Shown in pieces: positions 1-12,036 of a DNA stretch of 64,000 bases (positions within the stretch are counted from its first letter, which is position 1; each line of letters starts with the position of its first letter). Source of the stretch: Phycomyces nitens (Eukaryota; Mucoromycota; Mucoromycetes; Mucorales; Phycomycetaceae); assembly GCA_022702545.1 (NCBI GenBank), contig JAHRBC010000002.1:682001-746000 (forward strand), in the 5' to 3' direction. Both the position numbers and the translations under genes were made by a program. The notes under the pieces are model-generated. The model worked only from the letters and a program-made list of their open reading frames with translations, was not told the origin of the DNA and ran no database searches.

Positions 1-1
1 A

Positions 2-1359
2 CTAATTACATTATTAAAGATTTTAAAGAATTTCTCTAATGAAGACTGGACTCAGAAATGTCTCTTGACATGGTGTGGCTATGTGACAAAGTATAGTCAT
101 CAAGATGTGGTATGTATAATAGACTCTTATGTGTATTTTTCTCTAAATCATTCGTATTTATATTTCTAGACATTGACATTACGAGAAGCCGTAGTAGAAT
201 CCACTCAATTCACTGCCAAGAATGTTTTTGCCTATGACAATGAAACAGATGATGCGGTAGATGAAATGAAGGCTACAGTTCAGTTTGTGATCACTCAGCT
301 TCTTCAGGTAATCCTCGATACATTTCATATATTTTTGAATCATGTTTTGTCTTAACTTTGGTGTTTAGGATGATGATATTGACATTCGTAACAATACCGC
401 AAATATTGTTTCTGCTGTACTACAATTGCCTGTGAGTTTTCTTCTTCTTTTATGGCTTAAATAGCGATCAAGATTTGATAATGACTTTAAACAACAGGCA
501 CCTGTTCACCCAGAAAGAGCCGTCGAACTGGTCAACTTGCACCTGTCCAAAAATGCAAAGTATTCAACACATCTGCAATCATTGCTTATGAATGTCTTTG
601 AGGCAGAACAGAGCTTAGGTAAGTAGTAGAACGGTGGCCAAAACAAATATAATAATTTATCATTTGAATAGACTGTGTCTGGAAAGAAGAGCTTTCTGAG
701 ACAAAGGTGCTTTTCGCAAGAGAGTCTTCCAACATTTACAAGGAAGATCTCTTGGATTTCCAGTGGGCTTATATAGATATCGACATACTGAAATCCAGAT
801 ACCCTAACCAGTTCAAGAGCCAGTATCAGACGTTATGTGATGGCTCGTTTGGCAAATCGGTGAACCAAGTTATTGACCTTTGTAAAAAATTGAAGAACCT
901 GCCTACTTTTGTGAGTGCTTTTATTAAACTAATATATACGGATGATTTATTGATTTTATTTTGTATTGTAAAGGTTATGCAGAATGGTCCTTATGGTATA
1001 ACATCCCGCCCACCCATATTCATTGCTGCTTATCGTGCAATTGTTGCTGCAAATTCTTTGTATGACCACATTGACTCATTGGAGATGTTCCCTGAATCTT
1101 TTATAACTATTACAAAAGGTAATCGAATGCTTTGCTGTATATCAAACGATTCAAGCAGTTTATTAATTGTTTTTATTGTATAGAATTGAATAATCTGGTG
1201 AGTGAGGCTGAAGAGGATAGCATTCACCCTTTGCTCTGGAAGTGGCTTAGAGGAGAAGAAGGCCTTTCTTCAAAGCTTAGACCTCTCTTGAAGCGCTTGG
1301 GTTCCGTAACATATTCAGAGATGTTCCTTTTGGCTCCTGATTCTAGAAACTATGCTTAA
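2..1359 (+). CDS. Armadillo-type protein, THADA/Trm732-like, C-terminal part (5' end outside window)
   Basis: Seven exons join in frame (introns begin at 110, 308, 432, 619, 911, 974-upstream and 1119; acceptors end at 169, 368, 497, 671, 973 and 1183), giving roughly 300 residues that end in a clean stop. The protein is helical and repeat-like: an acidic DDDIDIRNNTANIVSAVL stretch resembles a HEAT/ARM helix pair, followed by LFARESSNIYKEDLL and a conserved-looking NGPYGITSRPPIFIAAYRA segment. This layout resembles the C-terminus of THADA/Trm732, the scaffold that directs Trm7-type 2'-O-methylation of the tRNA anticodon loop. The family name is inferred from general sequence style rather than a catalytic motif, so other HEAT-repeat proteins remain possible. 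The start and most of the protein lie upstream of the window. Confidence 0.5.
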
Positions 1360-3671
1360 ATATATATATATAGAGCTTTTTAATCCTTGCCGAAAAAAAA
1401 TAAAGATATAATAGTAAATTCATTCACGTACACAATCTTTATTTTTGTTTTAAGCCTCAAGAAAATAATATAATTTATTCTCAAACAGTAATAAAGGTAC
1501 ACAATATAAAACACGGTATTTTATAATGTTATTTTCATTTATTTGTTTTGAATAGATGGTAAAATGTCGTTCCTCGTCGGCACAATCACCCTACTGATCA
1601 AATTAATGACAAGAGAGACTGTTTCTACCACAAGGGTAAAAGAACTTTATAATCTTGTATGCGACGAAATCATAAGATTCCTGGCAATGCAGAGCTATTG
1701 TCCGGAGACGTAGCATGCATCGTGGCTGCAATCGTAATTTTTGATTAAAGATTAAAATATTGCAGTTGAGGGCCTTTTTATAGTTTTTGGGGAAAAAAAT
1801 TTGGTCGGTTATTAAAAATTAAACAGTCGTCAAAAGTCACACTGACCCATCTTTCTAGAAGGAAGTTTTTTTCCCAGTAACACTTTGTGATCTACTGTGA
1901 ACCAATAGTTTACAATGTAGATTTTTATCTAAATAATATAATTTAGAAAGTTAATTGGACACTGTTAAGAACATAAATAAAATATCTAAATTTTCTTAAG
2001 AGGGAATTGTATTCAATATGAAAATACTAATAAATAGAGAGAGATAGAATTCATACCAAAAATACCACAGCGATAATATCTCTATTGATTACTTTCTTAA
2101 CAACTATATAAATGATTTTATCAGCCTTAATGCTCCTTTATCGCAATATATCACAGGTTTAATAGGCGAGGATGTCGTTTCAATTATGACAAGCTTCAAT
2201 ATTAGCTAGTAACATTAATTACATGCCTCCATTTAAAAAAAGGGTACTGGAAACAATGGGATTTAAACGTGGCAAAACAGCTTGGGCTCAACTTTATAAT
2301 GTATTTTGAAATAAACCATGAGCTCAATAGTGGTTTGATCTATAATGCTCTTCTTGTTATACAATAATCTATTTCAGAACAAAGGTGAGATGTGGAAAAA
2401 TAAAACAAAGATTCTTCATTAACAAAACTTGGAATATTTATTGAAGAAAGGCTAAACGCATACGATTGATACCTTGTATTTGCTATAGTTTTTTTTGGTG
2501 TATTCTAGCTATTGTGCATATACTATAAATTAATTGATTAATAGTTATTGAACATTATCTCTGGTATTTGCGCTTAGGATATTCAAGTAATAGTTGAATA
2601 TTCGATTGGTAATTGTATACAGTACATGCATTACTTATTTTAAGATTGTTCAAAACAAAACAGGTGTGATCCAATCCTTGATTTAAACGTTTTAAAACCC
2701 TTGTTTTTCTAAGCTATACCTGTTTTCATACATGTATTTAAAAAGCATTAAACACAACTTGAAATTGACTAGGACTTGTACTTAGTTGTTGGTTAACGCC
2801 GAGGAAAAACTGATTAAGCTTTCTATCAAACATGAATTAAATGGCTTGATATTGATAAAATTCTTGTTAGATCCCAAACGTTCTACAGAACAATAACCAT
2901 TTTACGGTTGTCGCAATTTGAGAAAGTTTGAATAAGAATAAAGTAGTTTATAAATATCTATGCTCAGATAATGATGTGACAAGTTCTCCCTACTTAACTG
3001 TTCATTCCATTCTTTTTTCTGATGGGGCTATATACTCCATAACCGTACTTTTATTATTAGATTATTATTATATATAAAAATATTGTATCCCTTACCCTCG
3101 TGCCTTTCAAAATTAGACACCACGTAAAACCATGATTAGTATTGATAAATTTTCTTTAGAATAAATTCATATTTTTAAAAAAAATTCTCTCTCGGCAATA
3201 GTCTCAAAAACCCTTCAAAACATATCATAACAATTCAGTTTTCTAAAATAAAAAGAACGATGGAATACATGGAAAACTCCTGATCTTGAACTTAATAACT
3301 TTTTCCGAGCTACCTTCTAAGTATAGTATATTTTATCGTCTTCTATAAAAATAGAACCAGTCTGTCTTAAGGAAAAAAAAAGAATTACCTTGCATAATTT
3401 CAATTGTAAGTTCTGTATAAATACTACAACGATTTATAACAGCAAAAAGCTTTGAATTCTTTATATTCCTATTGATCTTAAGCATCCTAGTTGGTGGCGA
3501 TTTATTGCAAAACTTATTCATGTCAAGCATGAGCAGGATACACCCACTCGAGACTTGAAAACTAGAAAAATTCATCAAAATAATTTTCCTACAAAAAAGA
3601 TGACCCCAGATGAGGACGAAAAGTTGACCTGTCGGACATTATTTTGATGAATCCGTAAAATCTGAAGATGA
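1360..3671. other. Gene-free AT-rich intergenic DNA
   Basis: No ORF here has protein-like composition or plausible splice partners. An AATAAAG-type poly(A) signal near 1398 probably serves the upstream gene. The rest holds scattered homopolymer runs and nothing I can name. Confidence 0.5.
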
Positions 3672-3785
3672 TTAACCGCAGTACTTCTTTATGCGCAGTA
3701 ACATCTTCCTGAGCATTAACCGCAGTACAATGTCTCTTCTTTTATGAAAATATCATATAATAACTACTGCGGATAATGCGCAGTA
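3672..3785. repeat. Cluster of five CGCAGTA-core motifs
   Basis: Within 114 bp the core GCAGTA preceded by CC or GC occurs five times: TTAACCGCAGTAC at 3672 and again at 3716, TGCGCAGTA near 3692, and a divergent pair TACTGCG (3765-3771) / CGCAGTA (3779-3785) that forms a 7-bp inverted repeat. No gene overlaps it. It could be a transcription-factor site cluster or the edge of a decayed element; neither can be settled from sequence alone. Confidence 0.5.
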
Positions 3786-3952
3786 TTAGTTAGAGAACTA
3801 TATAAGATAACCAAAGTCATAATAATAAAAAGCATCTTTTATCCTCTCTTTGATTTTACGTATACTCCTGTTTCCCCAGTGGGATTGACCTTTTGGCTTT
3901 GTTATAGTAAAAGGAAGACCATCCCAGATCAGGAACGACAGACCAACACAGC

Positions 3953-3962
3953 AAAAAAAAAA
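3953..3962 (-). terminator. Pol III terminator of tRNA-Lys
   Basis: On the minus strand a run of ten T lies about 12 nt past the 3' end of the tRNA, as expected for RNA polymerase III termination. Confidence 0.7.
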
Positions 3963-3974
3963 GAAGAATTAATT

Positions 3975-4047
3975 CGCCCAACGGGGGGCTCGAACCCCCA
4001 ACCTTGGGATTAAAAGTCCCACGCTCTACCAATTGAGCTAGCCGGGC
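3975..4047 (-). tRNA. tRNA-Lys (anticodon UUU)
   Basis: The minus strand reads GCCCGGCTAGCTCAATTGG at the 5' end and closes with the T-arm GGGGGTTCGAGCCCCC and acceptor GTTGGGC. Acceptor pairs GCCCGGC/GTTGGGC (two G-U), a D arm, a GGGAC-TTTTAAT anticodon stem-loop and the T arm all fold. The anticodon loop CTTTTAA places TTT at positions 34-36, which decodes AAA/AAG as lysine. There is no intron and CCA is not encoded, as is normal for nuclear eukaryotic tRNAs. Confidence 0.95.
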
Positions 4048-4077
4048 TTATACTTTTTGACACGGGTATTATAAATA

Positions 4078-4747
4078 TGTTTGGTTTTGACCATAAAGCC
4101 GGACCAAGGGCCCGGAACAGGCCTAGGAGGGGTCGGAGGCCGGACCAGTCCGAACAAAAAGTCCGAGCCGAGTAAGGATGGCCGATCCCCGAGTTTCTTT
4201 ATTTTTCTTTCTTTTCAATTTTTCTCTATTTTATTTTATCACATTTTATTATTTCTTTTTTATACGCTTTCCTTTTATATTTCTTTTGTGAATCCTTTCT
4301 CACTTTCTTGCAGGATTGCACCATTCTGTACTTCTAGCTTATTTCCTCTACTTCTTTGTCTTACCCTTTTCTTTACTATGCTATAGTATATTTTTATTAT
4401 ATTTTTCCTTTGGCCTTGATGGCATCATTTTATTATTTTATTATTTCATTTTTTGGTTATTCTTTTAGTTATCTTCTTTGTCTATAAAAGACATTCTTTT
4501 CTAATGAATAAAGATAATCTGTCAGTTTTACGATCAATTTTACAGTTATTTTATTCTTTTGAGTTTAAGCTCTCGATCTCTGAAGAGCAGTTATATTTTG
4601 CCCAGTCATTTTGGGGATATTTCTGTTGAGTTTCGTTAGTCTTTCACTGGTTTTTTCATTGTTTCTTTTATATATTTTATTTGTCGCCCGTTCGGTTACC
4701 ATACACAACCATACAAACACATCACGCGTCATTTTTCCGATACAACA
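4078..4747 (+). mobile_element. LTR-like segment (possible solo LTR) beside the tRNA gene
   Basis: This segment starts TG and can be ended at CA. It opens with an unusually GC-rich 120 bp, then has a CTATAAAAG TATA-like box at about 4480 followed within 25 bp by AATAAAG, the compact promoter/poly(A) order typical of an LTR U3-R junction. It lies about 30 bp upstream of a tRNA gene, a favourite target of Ty1/Ty3-type elements. No convincing 5-bp target duplication was found (AAATA before, AGGTA after) and no internal gag/pol ORF adjoins it, so the boundaries and the identity are tentative. The ORF at 4081-4386 across the GC-rich part is probably not a gene. Confidence 0.3.
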
Positions 4748-4789
4748 AGGTATAATATGTATTGTTATTTTATTAATATATAATCTTGA

Positions 4790-5800
4790 AGTTTAACTAA
4801 TAATATTAATTTAAATCTTTTTTTTTAAATTTTTGTATTATAAAAATATGATATAATCTTATTATTAAAACTATTTTTAAAATAAAAAAGAGTTTATTAT
4901 TTAAAAAAATATTATTATTATAAAAATTTTAATATTTTTGAATCCTATATTCACTATAAAAAAGTATATAATTTTAACTCTAAATATATTAATAGAACTA
5001 AAGAAAGTATAAGACTTAGATTAACTCATTTTTTTAACTACTCACTTTAGATAATATTAAAAATATTAAGTAGTTCTATTAGATAGACATTAGAATATAT
5101 TTTTATTTTTAATAATTATTGAACTACAATATTTTCTCTATCTTTTGAAAGTTGTAAAAATGATATTCTTAAGAATAATTAAAATAAATGATTAAATATA
5201 GATACTTTTATAAAATCATGATTTAAAACTAATTAGAGTCTTTCTTAATTAAATAAAGTATCTAACTGCAAAATAAAAATAATAATTATATTATTTTTTG
5301 AGATTATTAATTTTACTGACTATATTTTTTTAGAGGTAAACTATCTTAGAATGCAAATTACTTTTTGTTCTTTCTCTTTTAATTCTTACTCTTATATATA
5401 TACTAATAATTATTTTATGTGATTACTTAATAATTTTGCTATTATCTTTACAGATTATCAACAAGCTTCTACTCTCTAGCTATTATATGTGATTTAATAA
5501 TAAGATAAAGTAATATTCTTTTTAAGCTTCTCTTTACTGATAATTTAATATCTCTAGTCATCATAGTTTTTAATCTTATATAATCTTATAATCAAACAGG
5601 TAAGAAAACTGCTGATAATATAATATATATGAATATTTAAGATACTAATAACTTTATAATACTTAGACAATATGAGCTTACAACTAATATACTGAAATAT
5701 TCTCTTGAATCTATCAAGTAATAAATCTACTCACAATATTAATGTTATAAATATAATTACAAATAATTTGATCTATTAAGATTATTTAATTAACATTTGA
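4790..5800. other. Extremely AT-rich block
   Basis: About 1 kb composed almost wholly of A and T in short irregular runs, more extreme than the surrounding intergenic DNA and starting abruptly after the GC-rich LTR-like segment. There is no ORF and no tandem period that I could see. It could be decayed transposon, an AT-rich organelle-derived insert or a chromosomal AT-rich spacer. Confidence 0.45.
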
Positions 5801-8800
5801 TCCCATTACTGTTAAATAGTGCCAGTATTCTCTAAGACAGTACCCAACATCTATCAGATAGGAACCTGTTGGTCTTGGTAAATACAAGGTCTCAGACAAT
5901 AATCTAGAAATAACATATATATTAAATAAATAAAAAACAATTTTTTTTTAAAATCAACAGACAAATGAGGTTTGTATGTAAACATATGTTATGGTAATTT
6001 TCAGCCTAAAGAAGTGGGTTACTGAGGTTAAAAGTAAAGGATCTGAATAGATTGCAAATTGCAATATTGCAATTAGCTTTATATGGCACTAAATACAATA
6101 AATAATAGGTTTACTTGGCACGAAATATATAATGAATTAGACCTATTTAATAACAGAAAAGTTGGGGATATCACAGGTTTTTAAAGCAGAGCTAAAGAAC
6201 TATTTTTTTTGTTAGAGCAGGCTTCATTATACATAGTATGATTCATATTTGCATGATAGAGAAATATAGATTGAAATCATAATAAATCGATGATGGTACT
6301 TTAATACCTCAGGTATTTTTATGTCATAAAATCGCATACTTTTTACAGTGATTCTTTATTTAATAAATAACAATCTCACAGTATTCTCATTTCTATCACA
6401 ATATAGTAATAAAAAATATTCGTCCTAAAATATTTAAAACAGTAGTTTATTTATATATGAATGGTCAAGAAATATATAAACTACCATTTGAAACTTATAC
6501 AGAGTTCATAATATATTAGCGTTGTTATACTTGGTAAGCTTTGATCCATTTTCAGTTGGGTGTTGAGAAACTATTGTTAATGAAACAAGTAGCAACCAAG
6601 ATTATAGGGATATTTACAAAATACAAAAAAGAGAAACTGAGCGCGTATTCACGCAGGATGTTTTTTTAGTAGACTGTTAATATTTGGAGTGCATTGATAA
6701 TATTGTTAGCCAAAGGTCATATATCGATAATTTATGCATCGTTCATATTTTGCTGGTGTAAAATCTATTCGAAAAGTATGGAGCTCATGGTCTATTAGTA
6801 TAACGAGTAATTTTATAATAAAGTTTGTGGACAGAAAACCAATGAGCATCAACCAATCGTCAAGAGATGATGATTAGCACTCAAATGTATATTCAAAATC
6901 CATAAATTATCTTGTATGGATAACCGAATCCATACCGAGTAAATCAAGGTTCAATGTTAGTAAGACGAGCATAAAAAAATTTGAGTTTCGTAAAGGTAGA
7001 AAGGGTCAAGTACAGCCAGGATGATTGGGATTTTTAAGAATCTCAATGCTGGTGGACCAAAGTCTCCTAATCTAATCGATGTTCTCAAAGTCCCATTTGT
7101 CTTTTTTTTTTTTAAAATAATAATAATATCGATTTATCTTGGAATAAGACAAAAAGCCAATAAATATTATACGGATGTGATTGGTAAGCCAAGAAGATGG
7201 GTATTCCAATGGGATATTTATCAAATTACTCGACTTTGTTTCCACAATATTAATATTGAGTGTCTTTCTCAAGTCAGTCTCAGCTGGTCCCACTTTGTCT
7301 CCTAATGGAATATTGGTTCATACTTGAGAAATGATTAAATGAGAAATTATTGTTCTCAAAGAACCTTGAAACATGAGGTTGCAGTAGAGACTCTCAATTG
7401 TACTTGAGTCGACATGATTCCTCGTTTTTTTTAGTAATTGAGTTGAATGGATTTTCTAGTGGCTTTGGAATCTATATTTAGTTCTACAAGTCTTGGTAAA
7501 TATAGTTGACATGTCGAAAGTACATATTGAAACAATGTTCGTGGTAAAGTCAGTTGAGCTCGGTTTAGCAGATTAATGAATCCTATGAGTGCCTTGATGA
7601 AATTCTGGTTATTGCTTTGGACCTGGGGTCAAATATGTCTATTAGACTAATGAACACAGAGGAACATGAGGCAATTGATCCTTACCTTCCTATTCAAAAC
7701 ATCGCACGCATTTTTCTGCTCAATCTCAGTTTATGTCTTTGGACCAATAAAAATATGGCCCTACATGACCTACTATTATTTTGTTTCTATGGTATTCTGG
7801 CCATTATAAATTTTGCCCCATGAAATGCTGATCTTTGCCCTGGAAGCTTAAGTTGTCTAATAGCTTGGTATCATTAAAAACATTCCTTGTCAGACAAGTT
7901 TTACCTCAGGAGACAGTACGTAAAATTTTTCAGTCTTTTCAAAGCAATTGTGCTTTTAGTTCGAGACTAATCATTCAAGGCAGCTCGGGTTTTCGGAATG
8001 ACCAATTACCGCAAAAACAATATTTTCTTTTTAACCAACAGGAACCGCAAAAAAAAAACTAGTAAATCGATCACCAGTAGTACAGCAACTAAGTTGTTGC
8101 TCCAAAGGGGGGTGCATATATTGTGTAGCAGTTTGTTACACGGCATCGTCAAAGTAGGCCTCAAGCTTTACTTTGACAAATCGTCATCTCTGTTAATGCA
8201 TGGCATCACAATTATACACTTGGATAGGTAGAGATACTTCTGAAAAAGTCATTACTACCCCCAGTTTTTCCCAAAAAGATATACTTGACAAGCAAACGAT
8301 TGAAAAAAAAAGTTCCAAAAAAAAACCCTCCAGATTTCACAGCCTAATGTTTGTGGCTCAAATGAAATAAAGTAATTCTCTGGTTACACTGGAGTTAAGC
8401 GACCCCATAGTAGATCCATACCTCAAGATAGAAACATTACCCGTATTGCTAAACGTATCTTTTAACAGGACTATCACAATTTTATCAAGCTATCATATTG
8501 GTCTCGATACAACTTGGCGCACTAAACATCAATAAAGTAATCGAGTTTCAAATGAAAAGGCTCAGCATGTCAATTCAAGATACTCCCCTTTGAATATGTA
8601 ATGGTCCCTAGGATATTTACAAAGACAAAGTACCCTGTGTTGGAGTAAGTAAAGAAGCTAGGCACCAAGCTCAGCTTATACCTGACCAATTGGATAGTTA
8701 CCAGTAGTACAAACGTACCAGAGGACCTAGGGGGTGTCCGACGATCAATCTGTCAGCTTACTATTATCCTAAATCATACATTCTATGGTTTACCATCTCA

Positions 8801-11551
8801 CTATAAGCATACATACATCAAATATTACGTTGATTGCGAGTTGTTTAGATATATATCTACAACGTCTTGTGTAGAATACAATTAAAAATATCATTTCCAA
8901 CCAACCATAAGACACCTATTCACCGTTCTTAACTGGATACTTATGCAAACTGCGTCGAGGTCAAAGTCTGACTGCATATACTGAAATCACAAAAAAGAAC
9001 ACCAATTGGTAGATTAGTCCGAGATGACGGACCTTTTTACCCAAGACTTGATCAATACCCTGGTCTACACACGCTCCGAAAAACTACACATTGGATACAG
9101 TCAGGGGTCATAGAGAAACTGCTTTTAGCTTACATTGCAATCTAAGAGGTCTAGGATATTTTAAAGATATACGTATGCTGCTATCATGCCTGGTTAGTGA
9201 CGCTCAATTTATTTTACAGACTTTATAACCCTTAAGTTTTGTCTATAAGGAAGCAACTGATACACCATAATTATTAGTATTATCTCAATAATCCACCTTT
9301 TTTCTTTTAGCTATAGCCAGACTTTGGGACCATCTGGTCTATATTTCACTTTGGCTACCTCTGCCAATATAATGCATTTGTCTCAATGTGGTTACACCAA
9401 ATAACAGAAGAAAGGGGAGGCGAGGGATAGATACATAATTGTAGTGAATACAGTTATCTGTATTGTTAAAGTTAGAGCATCATGGTGGTCTATACAATTT
9501 TACTCAAATTTCATTATAGTTCAATCTCTGTTGTGTAGCGTCTGGTCGTAGCTGTGGTAGTGTCAGGGATATGTGTGCCTGATGTGTAATTGTTGTCGAG
9601 TCATCAACTTGACATACAATGTAAGGATATTTGGTTACTGAGCCTGTATTTCACTCAATTGTGGTGTATATACAACAAATGTCGATTAGGATTTTTACAG
9701 TAGTAATTAAACATATCTTGGATAATATAGACCAATATTATTATAAAAACAAGTCAATAGTGTATATAATTATTGATATTTGTATTTGAGACATCATCAG
9801 TGTAGCTATGATAAGAATGGCCTTTTTTTTTTTAAAAAAAAAGACAATACTTGATAATAATAGCAGGTGAAATATAAAAAGCATCAACATCAGGTATTTT
9901 ATGAAGCAGACACACCAAGATACTATCCCAAGCCATTATCTCATGAAATGGATTCTTTGTTACTTTTCTCTTTCATGACTTAGAGATATATTTACAATAA
10001 TTATATATATCAATAATTATAAACATTTTAAATTTAATCTACAAAATATAAAAATAATAATAGTACTAGTAATAATGGTGTAATGTAACAAGCTAGGGTA
10101 GTAAAATGATATTCTAGCTTATAAAAACAATCAAGCAGAGATTATAGAAAGTTTCTTTGGATTTTTGTCAGATATTATACCATTCTATGGTACAAATGTT
10201 TCATTGATCTAATTAAACAAAGTCTATGGAAAGGACTCGGTCTATATAGCCTAGTAAACTCTATAAAATATTAAATACTTCCATATTCCATGTATTTTAT
10301 TTTAATGATAGGTTAAAAGACAAACTCTTGAAATATTTTCTTAAAAATATCTTGCTGTATAAATGTTTAAACGTGAGCTTTATTTTATCAGGATCGTTTG
10401 ATCAAGATGTTCCATGTACAAAGCCACAATGTCTGAGCTATATTTAAAACAGGTTTATTATACGTATGATATAGATAGGTATACTTGTAATAGGCCATAA
10501 TTATCCATATAGACTTGGTTTATATAAGCAACATAAAAAAGATGTACGCAAGACTTAATACTCCTTTTGATATTTAGGAGCACACTGTCTGGTTGACAGT
10601 ACTTGTGCTTTTAATACCAGAAAAAAGAACTATACAAAATCCCCCTTGTACAGCTAGCTGTAAGATGTTTATATATTGAGTACAACCGATTGTTGCAGAT
10701 GTGTACTATGTACATAATATGCTCTGATATGGCACACAATTGCAATTTCATTACATACCCATTATTACAGACTATCCTAATTGTAGAATTAAAGATAGCC
10801 TAATAGTATGTGAACAGAGAGGGTTTCAAAGAAAAAAAAACTTGTATTTTGAGATAAATGAGAGTACCCAGCTTACAATAATTGAGGATATAGCCTTTAT
10901 AATCGCAATAAAATATAGCTATAAGCAACCAAGAACACAAAGCTCTTGAAAGCCAAAGTACCAAGAAAATACCGCTAATGTAAACGCAGCTAAAACCACT
11001 ACTGCACAAGAAAAAAAAAGTTATTTCTTCAAAATCATAGTACATAAATATAGGTGCATACCAGGCATTCCATGTCAGTGCATTGACTTGAGCACACAGC
11101 TTTACATGCGGATATTGATCACCAACAATCATTGAACATAACTTAAAAAATAAAGCTTAAACACATATTACATAAGAAAATGACGATTTGAAGGCAGGTG
11201 AATCGAAAGTAATCCTAGTGGATCATTATAACCATAGTCTCTAAAACAAGTGGCACTGGGATACCCTTTTCACAATCACTTTAAAAAATATCATGTAAAT
11301 CACTTTAGGGTTTAAATGGGTTTTATATGATAATGAAACTATCAATACTAAATAAAATAAATATTATTCAGCAAAGAAGATATCAAAATGCGCTGATATA
11401 TCAAATGAAATATCCCGCTTATGTCGATATTATGACAATAAAAAAAAGTATGCAATATTCTTAACAACCAGTGGCCATTATCACCAATGTGTTCACAAGA
11501 TCGTGTTCAGCTTTTAGATACGGAATGGACTGGGAGAACAGTATAGATGAT
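5801..11551. other. Long gene-poor region
   Basis: Nearly 6 kb without a supportable gene. Short ORFs (for example at 7021-7305, 7617-7823, 7835-8062 and 10800-11132) have low-complexity or random composition, no introns that extend them and no recognisable motif. The stretch around 7600-9150 has somewhat higher GC than its surroundings and might be an old, unrecognisable element. A T11A9 palindrome sits at 9823-9842. Confidence 0.45.
9823..9842. repeat. T11A9 palindrome
   Basis: Eleven T followed directly by nine A in intergenic DNA; one of six such tracts in the window (others at 14787, 23694, 37216, 45777 and 63352). Confidence 0.9.
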
Positions 11552-11791
11552 TTAATTGTCCTGGGAGACCTTGTTGTCGACACCATTGTCAGCAGCGAAG
11601 CCACCCTTGAACTTGTTGTTGAACTATGGATTCATAAAATATTGTTAGAATCGAGGATATTTATAAAGGTTATATCTTACCAAGCCAGAGGTGGTGCCCT
11701 TGTTTCCGACACCAACGGCTTCCTGGCTTCTGTCAGCAGAGGCAACGGCAGCAAAGATGGCAACAATAGCGAGAATGTAAGAGGCCTTCAT
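11552..11791 (-). CDS. Small secreted protein, 60 aa, function unknown
   Basis: Two exons (11791-11681 and 11623-11552) separated by a 57-nt intron with GTAAGA...CATAG ends give a 60-residue protein. The first 19 residues, MKASYILAIVAIFAAVASA, form a textbook signal peptide with an Ala-x-Ala cleavage site before DRSQEAV. The mature part is about 41 residues, rich in Gly, Asn, Lys and Asp, without cysteine, and contains two related N-K units (GVGNKGTTSG and NGVDNKVSQD). I chose the ATG at 11791 over an in-frame non-ATG upstream because the signal peptide begins exactly there. A TATA box lies about 75 bp upstream, suggesting strong expression. It could be a cell-wall or secreted peptide; no family was recognised. 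Confidence 0.75.
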
Positions 11792-11863
11792 GATTGAGAT
11801 GATGATTGTTTGATTATCGAGATTGAGCTGGATAGGGAACAAAAAGGAAGAGATTGTGAATCC

Positions 11864-11871
11864 CTTTTATA
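11864..11871 (-). promoter_or_regulatory. TATA box of the small secreted protein gene
   Basis: TATAAAAG on the minus strand, 73-80 bp upstream of the ATG at 11791, a consensus TATA element at a normal distance for a fungal gene. Confidence 0.6.
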
Positions 11872-11987
11872 CTGAAAATAAAACGAATGATTGACGTGTA
11901 GACGTATGTGTCTGGCATTCCTTCAAGGAGAAGTAAAAAGACATTAATCCCTAGTATCACAAAGCATTTGCGCGCGCGAGCGTAGAA

Positions 11988-12036
11988 GCGTGTGTTCTTA
12001 GACTAGTCCCCTGGAAACAGGCTCAAGAACACACGC
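11988..12036. repeat. 12-bp perfect inverted repeat next to a GC alternation
   Basis: GCGTGTGTTCTT at 11988-11999 is matched by its exact complement AAGAACACACGC at 12025-12036 across a 25-bp spacer. A CGCGCGCG run lies just to the left, near 11971. It is about 200 bp upstream of the secreted-protein start, so a regulatory site is plausible. Confidence 0.6.

Noticed and set aside
10800..11132. 110-codon minus-strand ORF
   Set aside because: Composition is hydrophobic/random and it overlaps another unrelated ORF; no family features.
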